A stretch of 64,000 bases of DNA from Siphonodentalium dalli (GCA_032622095.1 CP136068.1:150053365-150117364); one strand, 5' to 3'; counted from the stretch's first letter, positions 52,289 to 63,843 are shown. Program-made: numbers and translations. Notes: generated by a model not told the origin, from the letters alone.

Positions 52289-52843
52289 AAAATATTTTTA
52301 TACATTTGACACGGGCGTCAATGAAATCACATGTCGCATTGACGTTAAAATTGACAAATGTTTCCTGGCATTGTGTTTTTTCAGAGACGGATCAGCATTC
52401 ATATTTTTCTTGATCATTATTGCATAGCGATCAAACAAATGTTTTTTATTTCGTTAGATCATTATCTATTATTTGGTACACATGATTGATATATTTGTTA
52501 CCTCGTTAGGAAAATATGGAATGTTTTTCTAGTTTTGTTTTTGGAAATGTACATATTTTATACATAAAACTGAACACAAGAAAACATACTGAACATTTTT
52601 CTTCATCATTACAATCGATAACTTTACTTGGTCATCGTTTATGAACGAAGATGAATTCATATGTTAAAACATCTTAATTAATTGCATATACTATCATGAA
52701 TTTAATCTATAACATATCGAAATAGTGAAAACTACAGATAATGCACTGTAAAGAAACACAACGTCAGGAAGCATTTGTCATTTTTAACGTCAAAGTATTA
52801 TGTGCTTTCTCTACCGCCCGCACAATCGTAATATATGTTCAAG
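52289..52843. promoter_or_regulatory. bidirectional promoter, module 2 (direct repeat copy 2)
   Basis: Second copy of the 555-bp repeat, between the genes at 51763-52251 (minus) and 52875-53342 (plus). The inverted ~40-bp elements lie at 52339-52378 and 52754-52793. Confidence 0.88.
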
Positions 52844-52874
52844 ACGGATCTTCAGACTTATTCTACATTCAAAG

Positions 52875-53342
52875 ATGACTGCTGTAAACATAACAGATCT
52901 TGACGAGATAATGGTACAGGGGGTATACTGTAAAGCAGTGTGCGGCGGCGAAGAAATATCTCTGTTTTGGAGGGCACTCAGCGTTGCGGTTTACGGGACG
53001 ACCGATGGATGGATGGTTCTGAGAGATGCGGCAGTTGACCTGTACTACGCAGAGAGTGACGAACTTGGTGCGTCGGCACAAGACTTACGGCGCACACCAC
53101 TTTTGGCTGAATCAAGATTGATGGTTGAATTAGCGGCGACTGTTATACAGCGACCTATCGTCATGTTTGATGCTACCAAAGGCGGCTACAAATCAACACC
53201 AAGATTCAAGTCATCAATAACTCTAGTGTGGATCCCACACGTTTGCCACGAGCATTATTGTGAATGCGAAATATGGATGAGGCGAGGAGACAAATCAATT
53301 GAAGTTTTGGCGAACAAAGAAGTTCAATGTGGCGGATTCTAA
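52875..53342 (+). CDS. OTU-like protein lacking the catalytic cysteine, module 2 right gene
   Basis: 155 residues from ATG 52875 (MTAVNITDLDEIMVQGVYCK), preceded by TTCAAAG as in module 1. EEISLFWRALSVAVYG, then LRDAAVDLYY and RLMVELAATVIQRPIVMFDA follow the OTU deubiquitinase pattern (DGNCLFRALS..YG, helix, then a helix-strand ending in PI.V). In that alignment Ser29 replaces the catalytic Cys, while H127 in CHEHYCEC could be the histidine. So it may be an inactive ubiquitin binder. Assignment is by pattern only. A histone-type stem-loop follows 19 nt after the stop. Confidence 0.6.
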   Translation: MTAVNITDLDEIMVQGVYCKAVCGGEEISLFWRALSVAVYGTTDGWMVLRDAAVDLYYAESDELGASAQDLRRTPLLAESRLMVELAATVIQRPIVMFDATKGGYKSTPRFKSSITLVWIPHVCHEHYCECEIWMRRGDKSIEVLANKEVQCGGF

Positions 53343-53361
53343 ACTATAACAAAAATAAAAC

Positions 53362-53377
53362 GGCCCTTTTCAGGGCC
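53362..53377 (+). terminator. histone-type 3' stem-loop of the OTU-like gene
   Basis: GGCCCTTTTCAGGGCC with AAAAC before and ACCA directly after, the canonical invertebrate flanks. A purine-rich CGAAAAGAAAAACTC lies 12 nt further, where a U7-binding histone downstream element would be. Confidence 0.9.
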
Positions 53378-53459
53378 ACCAAATATTCGAAAAGAAAAAC
53401 TCTTGATTGCTAATTGATATTTTCCAAAGTGAGATTTTCCTTTTGAAAAAAAATAATTC

Positions 53460-53728
53460 TAAGTCCATTTTCATTTTTTCCGATCAGAAATATCACATCA
53501 ATGACAGGAATATCTATCCTCAGGGGGGAACTATGGCCCAGTACCCCCCAGTGGGGGGCACTATGGCCCAGTACCCCCCAGTGGGGGCCATAGTGCCCCC
53601 ACTGGGGGGTACTGGGCCATAGTGCCCCCCACTGGGGGGTACTGGGCCATAGTGCCCCCCACTGGGGGGTACTGGGCCATAGTGCCCCCCACTGGGGGTA
53701 CTGGGCCATAGTGCCCCCCATTACTACT
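53460..53728 (-). repeat. right terminal inverted repeat
   Basis: 269 bp, shorter than the left (441 bp) because it has fewer 30-bp units and lacks the AGTATCGAATACTGG blocks. The inner boundary TCTAAGTCCATTTTCATTTT matches the left repeat's inner end. Confidence 0.92.
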
Positions 53729-53734
53729 CCTATG
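53729..53734. repeat. 6-bp target site duplication, right (CCTATG)
   Basis: Repeats 36583-36588. Confidence 0.93.
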
Positions 53735-53935
53735 CACATTCAGCTGTACTTAAATGGTTATATATTACCATCTATTATTATATCATTTATTGTATTGTTC
53801 AATGTACAACTATATATTAATATGTTTGCATACTGTCCTTATAAGGATGTTTTGCCTATTAAACTTATCTTGATTATCTTGATCATACAATTAACCTACA
53901 GTCTATTTCATTGGTTAGTCCAGTAAATTCCACCA
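53735..53935 (+). mobile_element. remainder of the LINE 3' UTR
   Basis: Continues the sequence cut by the Polinton and ends in a TTATCTTGATTATCTTGATC microsatellite-like tail, typical of several non-LTR elements. Without the Polinton the LINE 3' UTR would be about 220 bp. Confidence 0.6.
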
Positions 53936-55639
53936 ATAGCAATGAAAGTGCTGCTTTGCAGTACTTTCGGTATAATTCTGGTGGTCCAATTTAATAATGA
54001 TTACATTAGTTAGTCTTTAAGAGCATGCAATAGTCCGTATATTCACGAGTATGCCTATGTCCCATGTATATTACGGACCTAAAGTTGGATCTCGGGAACG
54101 TTATACAAGACAGTATATACTTGATTTAATTCGAGACATGGAGATTGTGTGTCGCTGCTAACTATACTATATGCCAATTTATGACGCAAACTATATAGCT
54201 ACACAACCTACAAATCTAGTGATATGAGATCAAAGCTGAAATGTCGTATAACTGATTAAAATTTTAGCAGTCTTAATTCTGAAATCTCGTATACCCGTAT
54301 ATACGGCATTTCAGAAGCACAAAAAGTGAGCAACCAAACATTTAATGGTCAAATCACTGGTCAAAACACCCTTATAAAGGCGACTTTTTTCTAATGTAAT
54401 CCGACCTGTATAGTTTCCGAATCCGGCAAAAAGGTGATTTGGTGCGAAAACCCAGTACCGGTATACGACCTTTTCGAAGCCGATTGATGAAATAATTATG
54501 CATGTAACATTCATTTATTTTGTTTAAATAATGATTTTAAAAACCAAACAGCAATAAATATACGATACGAAGCAGTATGTCTGTCAGCGCTATCCCAATT
54601 CCCACTCCCCTCCCGTAGCCAATCATTTGTCGGATATTTCAAATATATAAAGATTATAATCCGATTCGATGGTCCCCGTATCATCCAGTTACAATAACGG
54701 AGTTTCACCAAAAGCCGATTTAGTTATCCAAATAAGTGTATTGCCAATAAATACTCACAACAATATACCAAACACGATATCATATTTGCCGAAAAGTCTT
54801 ATACTAACGTTTTTCTTGGCAGTTTGTACGATGAGAAGTGTGGTTTGCAACTTCCAAATAAATGTATGGTGATGCGTATAGTTTTAGTGGAATTCCCCAA
54901 CACAAGTCATCACAAATGTAAACAAACATATGTCCACTTTTAACCAGCATGTTGTTCTATAACCTGTCTTTTTGCATGACTAAACAATCATTACCGATTC
55001 GTAAATAAGTTTATGTATATATCCGCACGTCAACTATCTGTTGTTGTTGTTGGCGTTATTTTTCGTCGTGTTATAATACGAAATTAATTTGTGATAGCAC
55101 TGATCGTCATGCAAAGTCACAGCGAGCTGTAAAATTGCGTGAACTTTTGAACTCTCTAGATGACGTCGGCGCATGTCCATTTATAATTGCTAGAAGAAGA
55201 TCGTTGGAATTTTTGCTTGGCCGCCAATATTCGATGTGGTGAAAAATAACAGATTTCACAAATCTAAATCTGATAACTCTGAGCTTTGATGGGTGGATTC
55301 CTCGACTCGAATCAAATTATGTTTACCCCGAACCCGCGACGAAATAGTAACTTATGGGCGATAATCGGATTCAAGCTGCAAAACAGAGTTCAGTCCCCTC
55401 ACTATACGCGATGTCTGAACGCTGCCGGCATGTGTAATTACTTAATTAAATCTCACATTTTTTATTGAATTGTTTTGCCAATTACAATTCATTCTGGCTT
55501 GATCTAGACCATTTTCAAATGAATATGGACAGTTCAGTTTCTCAGAATAATGCAGAATGAATTGTAACCTACAAAACTCTCAAATAAATAAATGCGACAT
55601 TTCTTCACATTACGTGTAAATCATCAACCATGTCATAGC
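53936..55639. other. gene-free stretch
   Basis: No gene seen. Contains a small AAAGTGCTGC/GCAGTACTTT hairpin at about 53,946-53,970, and at 55,250-55,340 an end related to the TTAA MITE (GAGCTTTGATGGGTGGATTC). Confidence 0.45.
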
Positions 55640-56225
55640 TGGTTAATCGCCATCAAAGAATTGCTTCTTATGTACAATCTATATACCAGAACCTTTGTAT
55701 ATGCTCCATAATCCTTCACCAAAATCACATATGAAGATGATAATAATTGATAAAGCGGTGAACAAGCCCTGGCGAAAACATATTCTCAATGAAGCTACCC
55801 TGTATCCCTCACTCAACCATCTCTCCAAGATTTATCACCCTGGATCCTGTCATCCGGTTATCCAGACTTGTCAGCTCAGTAGCCTGATTATACACGAATA
55901 TTACTAGTCAAAGCAAAAATCGCTACCGGTACCTACTGTCTCCAGTCAAACCGTACCAAGTTCAACACGAATGAAGTGGACCCTAATTGTCAGCTCTGTC
56001 GAAAAGCACCTGAGATGATGGAACATTTCCTTATCAATTGTGATGCATTATATGGAGCACGCAGTGCTGCCCTTTCGAAACTCGAGGATGCAGTACATAA
56101 AGAACGCCAGCTTGGCAACCCCATAACAAAGCACAGTCTGTTGCAGCTGATCATCGATCCTAGTGCAGCTACCAATGATATCTCAAAAACTGGTCTTACC
56201 GATTTACACTTTCACTCACGGAGAC
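55640..56225 (+). pseudogene. non-LTR reverse transcriptase 3' remnant
   Basis: Frame-shifting translation gives PWRKHILNEATLYPSLNHLS, then (about 55905 onward) VKAKIATGTYCLQSNRTKF and a zinc-binding C-x2-C...H...C region (CQLCRKAPEMMEHFLINC). This is the C-terminus typical of non-LTR polyproteins. It is interrupted by stops and has no RT core. Confidence 0.7.
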
Positions 56226-56229
56226 TGAC

Positions 56230-57143
56230 ATATATAATCTGCATGAGGCCCCACCCCACCCCCCTGGAATACGGAATACCACTTAACACAGAGGGTGGAA
56301 TACGGAATACCAATTAACAGCAATACCCACCTCACATATATACACATGCACATATTGAACGAAACAAAATCAGTATATTACTTTAAATATTACTATATAC
56401 TAACTGAAACATACTCAATTCGGGAGCGTTTATTCAGCGACGATGTGAGCTTGTGGCACATTTTGATCTTAAACGGATCCCCTTGGCGGCCTGCATTCAG
56501 CATTCAGCCTAAGGATCACAGGCCCATTTGTGGGAACAGTTTATTTGAAATAAAACTGTATTCCCCCTCTCCCCAACCACATATATACATGTATATGCAT
56601 GCACATACAGAACGCAACAATCAAGATATTGTACTTTTTTACTATATATCGGTACTACGGTAACTGAAACAGGCTCCATTCGGGAGCCTTTATTTGGAGA
56701 TGGAGGGGCCTGCGGACCCTTTGTACGCTTCGCGCACATTATATGACCCTGGTGGGTAGAAATACAGTTTTAGACTTTAGTGAAATAAAGTGTTCCCTCG
56801 CGCATCCAGTGACAAAAAAGAGAAGCATGACCATTCCATTTCTTATATAGAAATGAGAATTTGTTCATGACCGCGGACACTAGAAAGTTACAAAGAACAT
56901 TTGTATACCCGTCAGTTTGTGACGGGCAAACCCTTAACGAACGCCGGTCATCCCGCAGTGTCCACGTCTAAAATGACAAAAATCGCATTCATATTATTAT
57001 TATGATCATTTTTTGGAAGGTCGGCGTACGAATACCGGTATTTTTGGATTATCGAATACCTCCTAACAGAGGGGCCGGAATACGGCGTACCTCATAACAG
57101 GGCATGGAATACGGCGTACGAAGGGGTGGGGCGTCCTGCATAG
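56230..57143. repeat. repeat with GGAATACGG units at both ends
   Basis: Left end GCATGAGGCCCCACCCC...GGAATACGGAATACC (56240-56318) and right end GGAATACGGCGTACG...GGGGTGGGGCGTCCTGCAT (57066-57140) are roughly inverted. Between them are two ~250-bp related stretches with CATTCGGGAGC(G/C)TTTATT near 56,420 and 56,680. No gene. Confidence 0.45.
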
Positions 57144-59440
57144 AGAGAGGTATAACAAACTTCAACTGTTTTCAAAGAAGACGAAGTGACACCCCCAGAT
57201 TTAAACAGAAATTTTACTCAGAAGTTTTTTTAGAACTGATATACCGGCATACTGCCAATCTTAAATGTACATACATGTACATACACAATGGTGATGGTTT
57301 TATGAATGTCATTCAACTGTACGAATAACCACGACACCGTCGGTGTGCCTTTGGAGGCAGAATCTCTAGATAGGTAACAGGTAACAGGTAGGTGCGGGCA
57401 GCGGTAAGTCCTGCGTATGGGACTGAAATCTGCATGGAGCTTGAATCGGATTATGTATCCTTATATCCACCGCCAAAATGACTGAAATAGTGGGTGAGGT
57501 CACTCTGGTAGGGACAAGCGTGTATGATTTTTCATTTACTTTTTCCACACACACTCAATATTTAACGGTGGTCCTGGTTTTGCTGATATTGATCTATAAT
57601 TAAACTAGTTGTTTTACGTGCATCGGTGGAAACTATTTGAAATATAGTAGCCTATAGCGAAGATAAAATCGACATTACCCAAACTCTCGTTTGAATACAA
57701 CACCCTTCACGTTAGTTTCACATATATGCCTATATTCCATATTGTAAATTGGTTTAACACAAGCCCAGATCAATATTCAACTTAAACGATGGACACACCA
57801 TTGGCTATTTGTGGAAAAATTATTGTAGGTGCATGGACTAACTATAACTTGTCTTCTTGACACATTGAAATCATCTGTAGGCTATACATACTAATTCCGA
57901 GGCCAAATCGACCTTCTAGATTGTATATAATAAGAGATAATCCCGGATGGTCATATACATTTTAATCTGGTAGCATGTCCTGTGTTCCGCCGGTCTATAT
58001 TTATTCATAGAAATATAGAGTATCAATATAGTACATGTAATTAGCCGCAATACAAACGAGCATTGCTTAAACTGTTCTGCGTGTAGAAAGTTGAACGAAA
58101 ATCCGAGACGTGACCTTAATATTTTCTTGGTAAAATCGGAAGCTGTTCGCGCCCGATAACTGAGCAGTTTAACTATATGGGAAACGCCCCGAATTGTTTA
58201 TTTTGAACAAAGCATGAATCGGACACATATAGATGCATTGAATTGTTTGTCTCGAACAAATTTTGGTTTTTGGAAAACTAACGGTTTTAACTTGAAGACT
58301 GTATAACTTATTACACCTTTGGGTGTATACTGCCAGTGTCACCTGGTCGTGTCAATGGAGCTACTGGGACATCTCGCAGAACAACACATTTTTGGTTTTA
58401 CACGATGCGAGTTATTTGTTGTTGGGGGCTATATGGTAACTTTGATTAATAACGTACTCGCTATATTGCGTACCGGTTAGACTTTTTGCATGAAGTATGT
58501 ATTCTCGGATGTATCTTCGCGGCTTTCTCATTGTTGCAGTTTGTAACTTTTATGACCGCGTTAATTGCTTTCGATATTTAGGTGTGAACGATATGGCTGG
58601 GCCACTCTTGAAGATTTTATTGCGGCCCGAACAAAATGCATAATATAACAGCTAAAATTGCCGATGAAGTATGTCTCAGTTGGAATGTAGACTAAAGGTT
58701 GTATTTCAAAGTATCGGGTGTGGATTTAATCCGATTACTAGATTTTGATCCGCATTTATAGGCTTTCTTGTGTGGTGAAAGAGAAACATGCAGTGATATG
58801 CCGTAGTTGTTGTAATCATTTGAAGGATTGGTTTTGTTTTAACGGAATTCTGAGGTTGTGTGTTCACGAAACCAATATATTGTATATTATATTTTATATG
58901 TATATGCCTAATATGATCTTGAGAGCGTTACTGTTTCTGACTATGGTTTCCTTGTTATGTATAGTCAATTCAATGAATGATACAGGGATTCTAGTGTTTG
59001 TGGTTAAATGATGCAAAAAGTACGCTGTATGCGTCATTGTGGTGCCGAGGAGGGTCACCAAAATGGATAAAACTTTTGTTATATGTATTTATATGAAAGC
59101 TGCCGACCTCGTTATATTAGAAATCTAATTCCGTTGTAGTCAGGATCGGGAGTGGCCGTCTATATTTACACCACGACCGCATTCAGCTTGAAAATAAGAC
59201 TAATTAACATAATGATGATTGTTTGGCTGGTTTCGGTATCGCCAAACGGTATGTATCATATTTGGTATATTTTTCATAATTATTCCCAGAAAACATCAAT
59301 GCGTGCATAGCAAAGTGGTTATTTTCCATGATTCGCGCAATCCATCAGACGTTTAAATTACACAACACTTAATCATATGCCTTTCGATGTTTCGTTACCA
59401 TACTATGTACACTGGCTTCACCAACGATTATGCATTTTAA
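57144..59440. other. gene-free stretch with diverged palindrome-end copy
   Basis: No gene seen. At 58,880-58,960 the sequence TTTCTGACTATGGTTTCCTT and its left flank match, at roughly 80 per cent, the inner end of the large palindrome arms (about 4025-4091 and 8912-8975), so that terminus exists as a dispersed repeat. Confidence 0.5.
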
Positions 59441-59447
59441 AGTCGGT

Positions 59448-59525
59448 AGCCGAGGGGTAGCGTAGGCCTACTGGTCTCTTGTGCTAGCGGACCGGGGGTC
59501 GCAACCTGGTCATCCAGGGTATTCT
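59448..59525 (+). mobile_element. tRNA-derived SINE head
   Basis: GGTAGCCGAGGGGTAGCGTA resembles an A box and GGGGGTCGCAACCTGG a B box with tRNA-like spacing; no perfect acceptor stem is apparent, so a SINE or tRNA pseudogene and not a gene. Confidence 0.5.
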
Positions 59526-59592
59526 GACAAAACTCAGAACTCGGTCAGATTCCAAGTTTGTCATGCGGAAAAGTCTAATTCGAGATCACTGA

Positions 59593-59740
59593 ATAAAGAT
59601 CCGAATGCATAAATGCCGATTACACCCCCCACCCCAATTACAGTCATTACAACATTTGTCCAGGTATGTTGTCGTGGATGCAGCACGCTGTCCGATCGGA
59701 CGCGGACATTAATGGCTGACCCGTGTGACCTCGGTGTGTG
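59593..59740 (+). repeat. dispersed repeat, inverted partner at 63310-63440
   Basis: ATGCCGATTACACCCCCCAC...ACATTTGTCCAGGT...GGACATTAATGGCTGACCC is found in reverse at 63305-63420. Confidence 0.65.
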
Positions 59741-60003
59741 CATGTTATATAAAGAACGCTACTGGGGTCACCACATGGTATATAACGTTGCTCAGCCATG
59801 GTATCACCTGGACCAGTGCGTCCACAATAGAATTGGTTCCTGCACAGAAATATCTACAGATACAGGTATTCTCCGTATCGGAGAATGAGCTTGTATTACC
59901 AGTGACGCCACTTGGCGAAACCTCTCTAATACGACCGGAAGTGTTGTATTGCCATGTCTCTCATCAATTGGGCTGGTTTCGAAAAACCAACAAAAACGTA
60001 AAC

Positions 60004-60112
60004 ATGTCCGTTTACCGATGGGTTTATCGCAAACGAAAAATTTTATATTTCGCCTTAGTGACATCTTCATTTTGGATTGTGTTCATCTTTTTAGCTACCC
60101 CATCTGCTCACG
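60004..60112 (+). CDS. possible first coding exon of a type II membrane protein
   Basis: ATG in good context (AAACATGTCC) opens 36 codons: MSVYRWVYRKRKILYFALVT then a hydrophobic SSFWIVFIFLATPSAH, followed by G|GTGAGAAT, a strong splice donor. A short basic cytoplasmic tail plus a signal-anchor is the layout of Golgi glycosyltransferases such as GALNT or B3GALT families. No downstream exon was recognised in the window, so both the gene and the family are uncertain. Confidence 0.4.
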
Positions 60113-60837
60113 GTGAGAATGAAATATAGGTTGTTCCTATTCTAAATGCAAAACGACCCTACGCGGCATTGTGAAAAAAAAGCACTTTCCTATTTTCGAT
60201 TCTGTCAATTTTTACTTCCAACCGCAGCCAACGCACCTATAAATAACTTTGTATAAGGGGCAAGTTAATAAAGCTTTATTTAGACAATATTAATTAGATA
60301 TGACATGTTTGCCCAGAAATGTATCTTATCTTATCTTATCATGAAGTTCTGCCTTCAAAGACACACTGAGTGAGACTCGTATACATTATCAATCAACATA
60401 TTACACAATAGTCAATACAATATTCCTATTCATATATAGGAGGTTACATATAATCACATATTAGTTATTACATACATGGAAGGTACATATAATCACATAT
60501 CACATATCAAATACTCACATATTAATCAGCACCAGTCACTACCGAGGAGAGATAACTCTATTACACCATCACCTGAAATGTCTATCAACTTGCGCCCCGA
60601 AGGGAGTAATTTTGACAGGAGATTTTTGCCATTAACCCGTGGATCGTTGCCCACAGTAGGGTTCTTTATCGTGCACACATGGTTGTACACGGGACAGCCA
60701 TTTACATCCCCATCCGATGGGACGGCGTGATCAAACCAGTGTCATCCCTGTACATGACACCGGGCGGGAGAGGATTACCGCTTCACGACACCTCAGCGAG
60801 GCATTCACGGTACTTTATATAGGTACGCTCGGAGCTC
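60113..60837. other. gene-free stretch
   Basis: Contains TATCT repeats at 60,320-60,345 and a CACATAT-rich part at 60,440-60,520; no gene. Confidence 0.45.
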
Positions 60838-60958
60838 CCGACCTTTTGATTTGTCGAGGATCGAGGTGAATCGATCCGGGGTCCAAGCGAAACCTCTGGC
60901 CGGTAGTCGAACACGCTAACCACTCGGCCATCCAACTCCAACTGTAGATATTGCAGTG
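60838..60958 (-). mobile_element. tRNA-derived SINE head (tRNA-Ser/Leu-like)
   Basis: On the minus strand GGATGGCCGAGTGGTTAGCG is a good A box with a GGATCGATTCACC B box about 50 bases later. The arms do not close as a functional tRNA, so a SINE is favoured. Confidence 0.55.
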
Positions 60959-63300
60959 CAGGAACCTTCCGGTTATACTAGACGCACTGCTCCAGTTGCA
61001 ACAACAGGCACGGACAAGTAACTTTTTCATAACCCTGTGGCACAACGGGCTGTGGTGACTCCAGACCAGTACCGTTCTTTTCTTTAGTTTGCACACACCG
61101 AGGCATCTACAGTTCAGAAAGCGTGTGGTATAAGGAAAACACTCAACATGGTGGGGATGTTTTTCAACTTTTTGGGAGAGTGATTCACGGTGGCCCACTC
61201 AACACCGAAAGCTTGAGTGGAGAGGATTAGCAATGCGCTAAATGTGTAATCAGCAAGGTGATGGCAGTTTCTTCACACCTCACTACATACCACCGCGAAT
61301 CACCGGGGTACACGGTGGATCGCCGGCATTCACCACAAAAGTCTTATATCAAAACTAGTTGAAACAGGCTATTGTTAAACGGAAGACGTTATTATGTACC
61401 CCCTTTGCAAGCTTCGCGCACATCTTGGTCTTTTAAAAATGTTGACATGATGATTTTTTTTTTTAATATTTAAAAAAAAGCATTATTGATTTTTTTTAGT
61501 TTGAACTTCTTGCTCAATTTAAAGGCACTACAATAGTTTTGTGTTAGCCCGACTTGACACGAAATTGACATTATTTGCATGGCGCAGGCAGAGTGAAAAT
61601 CCACACAATCATCTGTAAGTAAAACGTCACAAAAGCTCATAATTAAAAAAACACCAATTATTCCATGATTTACTTTTGATTTAAGTTGTTGTCAAACGAT
61701 GACAATAGGCTTAAACTGCGCCCTTTAAATATATAATCTATAAATTCTGAGTACCGTAACGAAAACAGAAACGCAGAATTTATAATCTACTATGTTCCGA
61801 TCCAGAGATACTTATATAATGCCGAAATCAGTTGTATGTGTCAAGTGCATGCTTTAGGGATTATTTAAAATCATCACTTTGTTCTAACAACATTGAAACA
61901 AAATATGCAGGAATCGCCAAGGCGACATCTCACAGATTCCATGACATGAGAATAGATAACTGATTTTGTAAATTAACGTACTGTCACTCAAGATATTAAA
62001 ACACACCGCGTAACAAAGGGCGACGTACTTCAAAGTACCGACCGTTGTCCACGTCATGACAAGATTTCACACCTCGTATACTTGGCGGAACTATCAAAGG
62101 TTATGTAAGATCTGACTGACAACCACTATACTAGTACTACCATTGTTTTGAATAAAAAGGACACGGTCGCTATCGGATGAGATGTTCAATCTTGAATCTC
62201 CTTAAACCAAAAATAACTAAACATGATACATGTTTTTATACAATTTTGGACAAAATCAAATACATGAAAGTATATGCATTATACACGTATATATTAGCTG
62301 AATCAAACTCCCTTCGGGGGCCTCTATTCATCGATTTAGGGGCTGGACAAGAGGCCAAGGAAAGTTTTTCCTGTGTGCGCTTTGCGCACATTTTAAACAT
62401 TTTGCTAAAAATATATTCAACAAATTTTCTTTTTTAAACGGACTTGACTCATCCGAGCTTCTAAATTGTTCCTATGTTATATGGAAGCAGTTATAAGATA
62501 AGTTGACTAATACATGAAATATTGATAAAACCGGCGTCACATGTTCTGAAAATTATTTGCCATGCAGCCAGTTCCCAGCTGTTTTTATTTTTTTCTCACA
62601 TATGTTAAATAAACGCTCTTTATTTCTACCACACCTGGAATAGGCCAACATGTACACTTTAAAACAAAGATATATAAATATATGCTACACGTGTATAAAC
62701 ACTATGGTAATTAAGTTATGGAGATTACGCACACGTTACAGACAAGCAGGACGTGCATTCAATTGATATATTACGAAAAAACTAATAAAAATAATGCAAT
62801 AATTTTGATGCTAAAATTAAGGTATATTTTAATGGTCTTCTGCTCCAAGTATACATATATATGTATATATCTAAACTTTACAAAGTTTGCAAGGGTCCAC
62901 TTGCACTTAAAATTCTAAATAAGTGATCGAGGGACGGAAGGCATCCACATAATAACAAATTATTCATTTATTGATACCTGCATGTAACTAATTAATAATG
63001 CTTGCATTTTGAAAATATCAACCATAATATAACAAATGTACAGCATACACTGTATGTATGTTTTAAAATAAACTACAGTAAAGGGTTTTCGCAATGGCGT
63101 GAACAAGTAGATGTCGGCATTTTGCGTGATTCTCTCTGATTCGCGGTGATTCCTAGTGATCACCAGCAAGTCTCCCGGACGTTTGTTTATTCATCTTAAT
63201 CCAATCCACTCAAGTTCACCGTGGAAAAAAATCCACGGTGGGCTCAGTGGGGTTCCCACGGTGTTGAGTGTTTTCCTTATACCACACGCTTTCTATACTG
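60959..63300. other. gene-free repeat-rich stretch
   Basis: No gene recognised. A GCTTCGCGCACAT element recurs at about 61,410 and (as GCTTTGCGCACAT) near 62,380, related to 56,730. A CACGGTGG...CTCAACACCG block at 61,180-61,215 recurs inverted at about 63,200-63,275. Confidence 0.45.
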
Positions 63301-63500
63301 TACATGGGTCAGCCATTAATGTCCGCGCCTGACTGGACAGCGTACTACACCCACGAAAATATACCTGGACAAATGTTGTAATGGGGGAAGTCGGCATTTT
63401 TGCATTCATATCTTTATCCAGTGATCTCTAATGTGAATTTTCAGCCTGACAAACTTGGTATCTGACCGAGTTCTGAATTTTTTTCACATTTAATAATTAA

Positions 63501-63530
63501 TTGCACTTAAGTGCAATCGATTGCACTTAA
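63501..63530. repeat. TTGCACTTAAGTGCAA palindrome pair
   Basis: One perfect 16-bp palindrome and a half copy, as in the cluster at 18.7 kb. Confidence 0.7.
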
Positions 63531-63790
63531 CCCTTTGGAGAGTATCTGTAACGTCATATACATGATGTCATGAGTAAATTTAACGTCGTAGCAATAATTA
63601 TTAACAAGTTCGGGTCAAAAGGGTCCAATAATTCGTTTTAATTTATGTGCATTTTTTGTTAACGTGTGCTATCATAATCGATTGCACTTATACTTTGGGA
63701 CATTATGTTAATCAAAATAACTGCTATACAAATCATTTATAAATCAGATGATTTATTGAAGTAATGTCTACATAAAATAACACTTCCTGA

Positions 63791-63843
63791 AACGACATAT
63801 ATGTCGTTTTACTCCTCAACCGATAGACGACATATATGTCGTT
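63791..63843. repeat. two ACGACATATATGTCGT palindromes
   Basis: Perfect 16-bp palindromes at 63792-63807 and 63827-63842, 35 bp apart. Confidence 0.8.

Larger units (their letters stand above)
36589..53728. mobile_element. complete Polinton/Maverick element, 17.14 kb
   Basis: Bounded by terminal inverted repeats beginning AGTAGTAATGGGGGG and ending CCCCCCATTACTACT, with the 6-bp duplication CCTATG. It encodes the Polinton hallmark set: protease, major and minor capsid proteins, integrase, packaging ATPase and protein-primed PolB. The gene order is leftward (minus strand) from PolB to the protease, then a rightward or bidirectional accessory region. At least two genes carry breaks, so this copy is probably not autonomous now. 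High-identity internal palindromes and the perfect duplication argue for a recent insertion. Confidence 0.96.

Noticed and set aside
50302-53342. Histone genes
   Set aside because: The 3' stem-loops are histone-type, but none of the four proteins shows a histone fold or tail pattern.
53410-53739. Similar frame at the right Polinton end
   Set aside because: Same cause: terminal-repeat minisatellite.
59448-60958. Functional tRNA genes
   Set aside because: A and B boxes are visible but no closed acceptor or anticodon stems; SINE heads are more likely.
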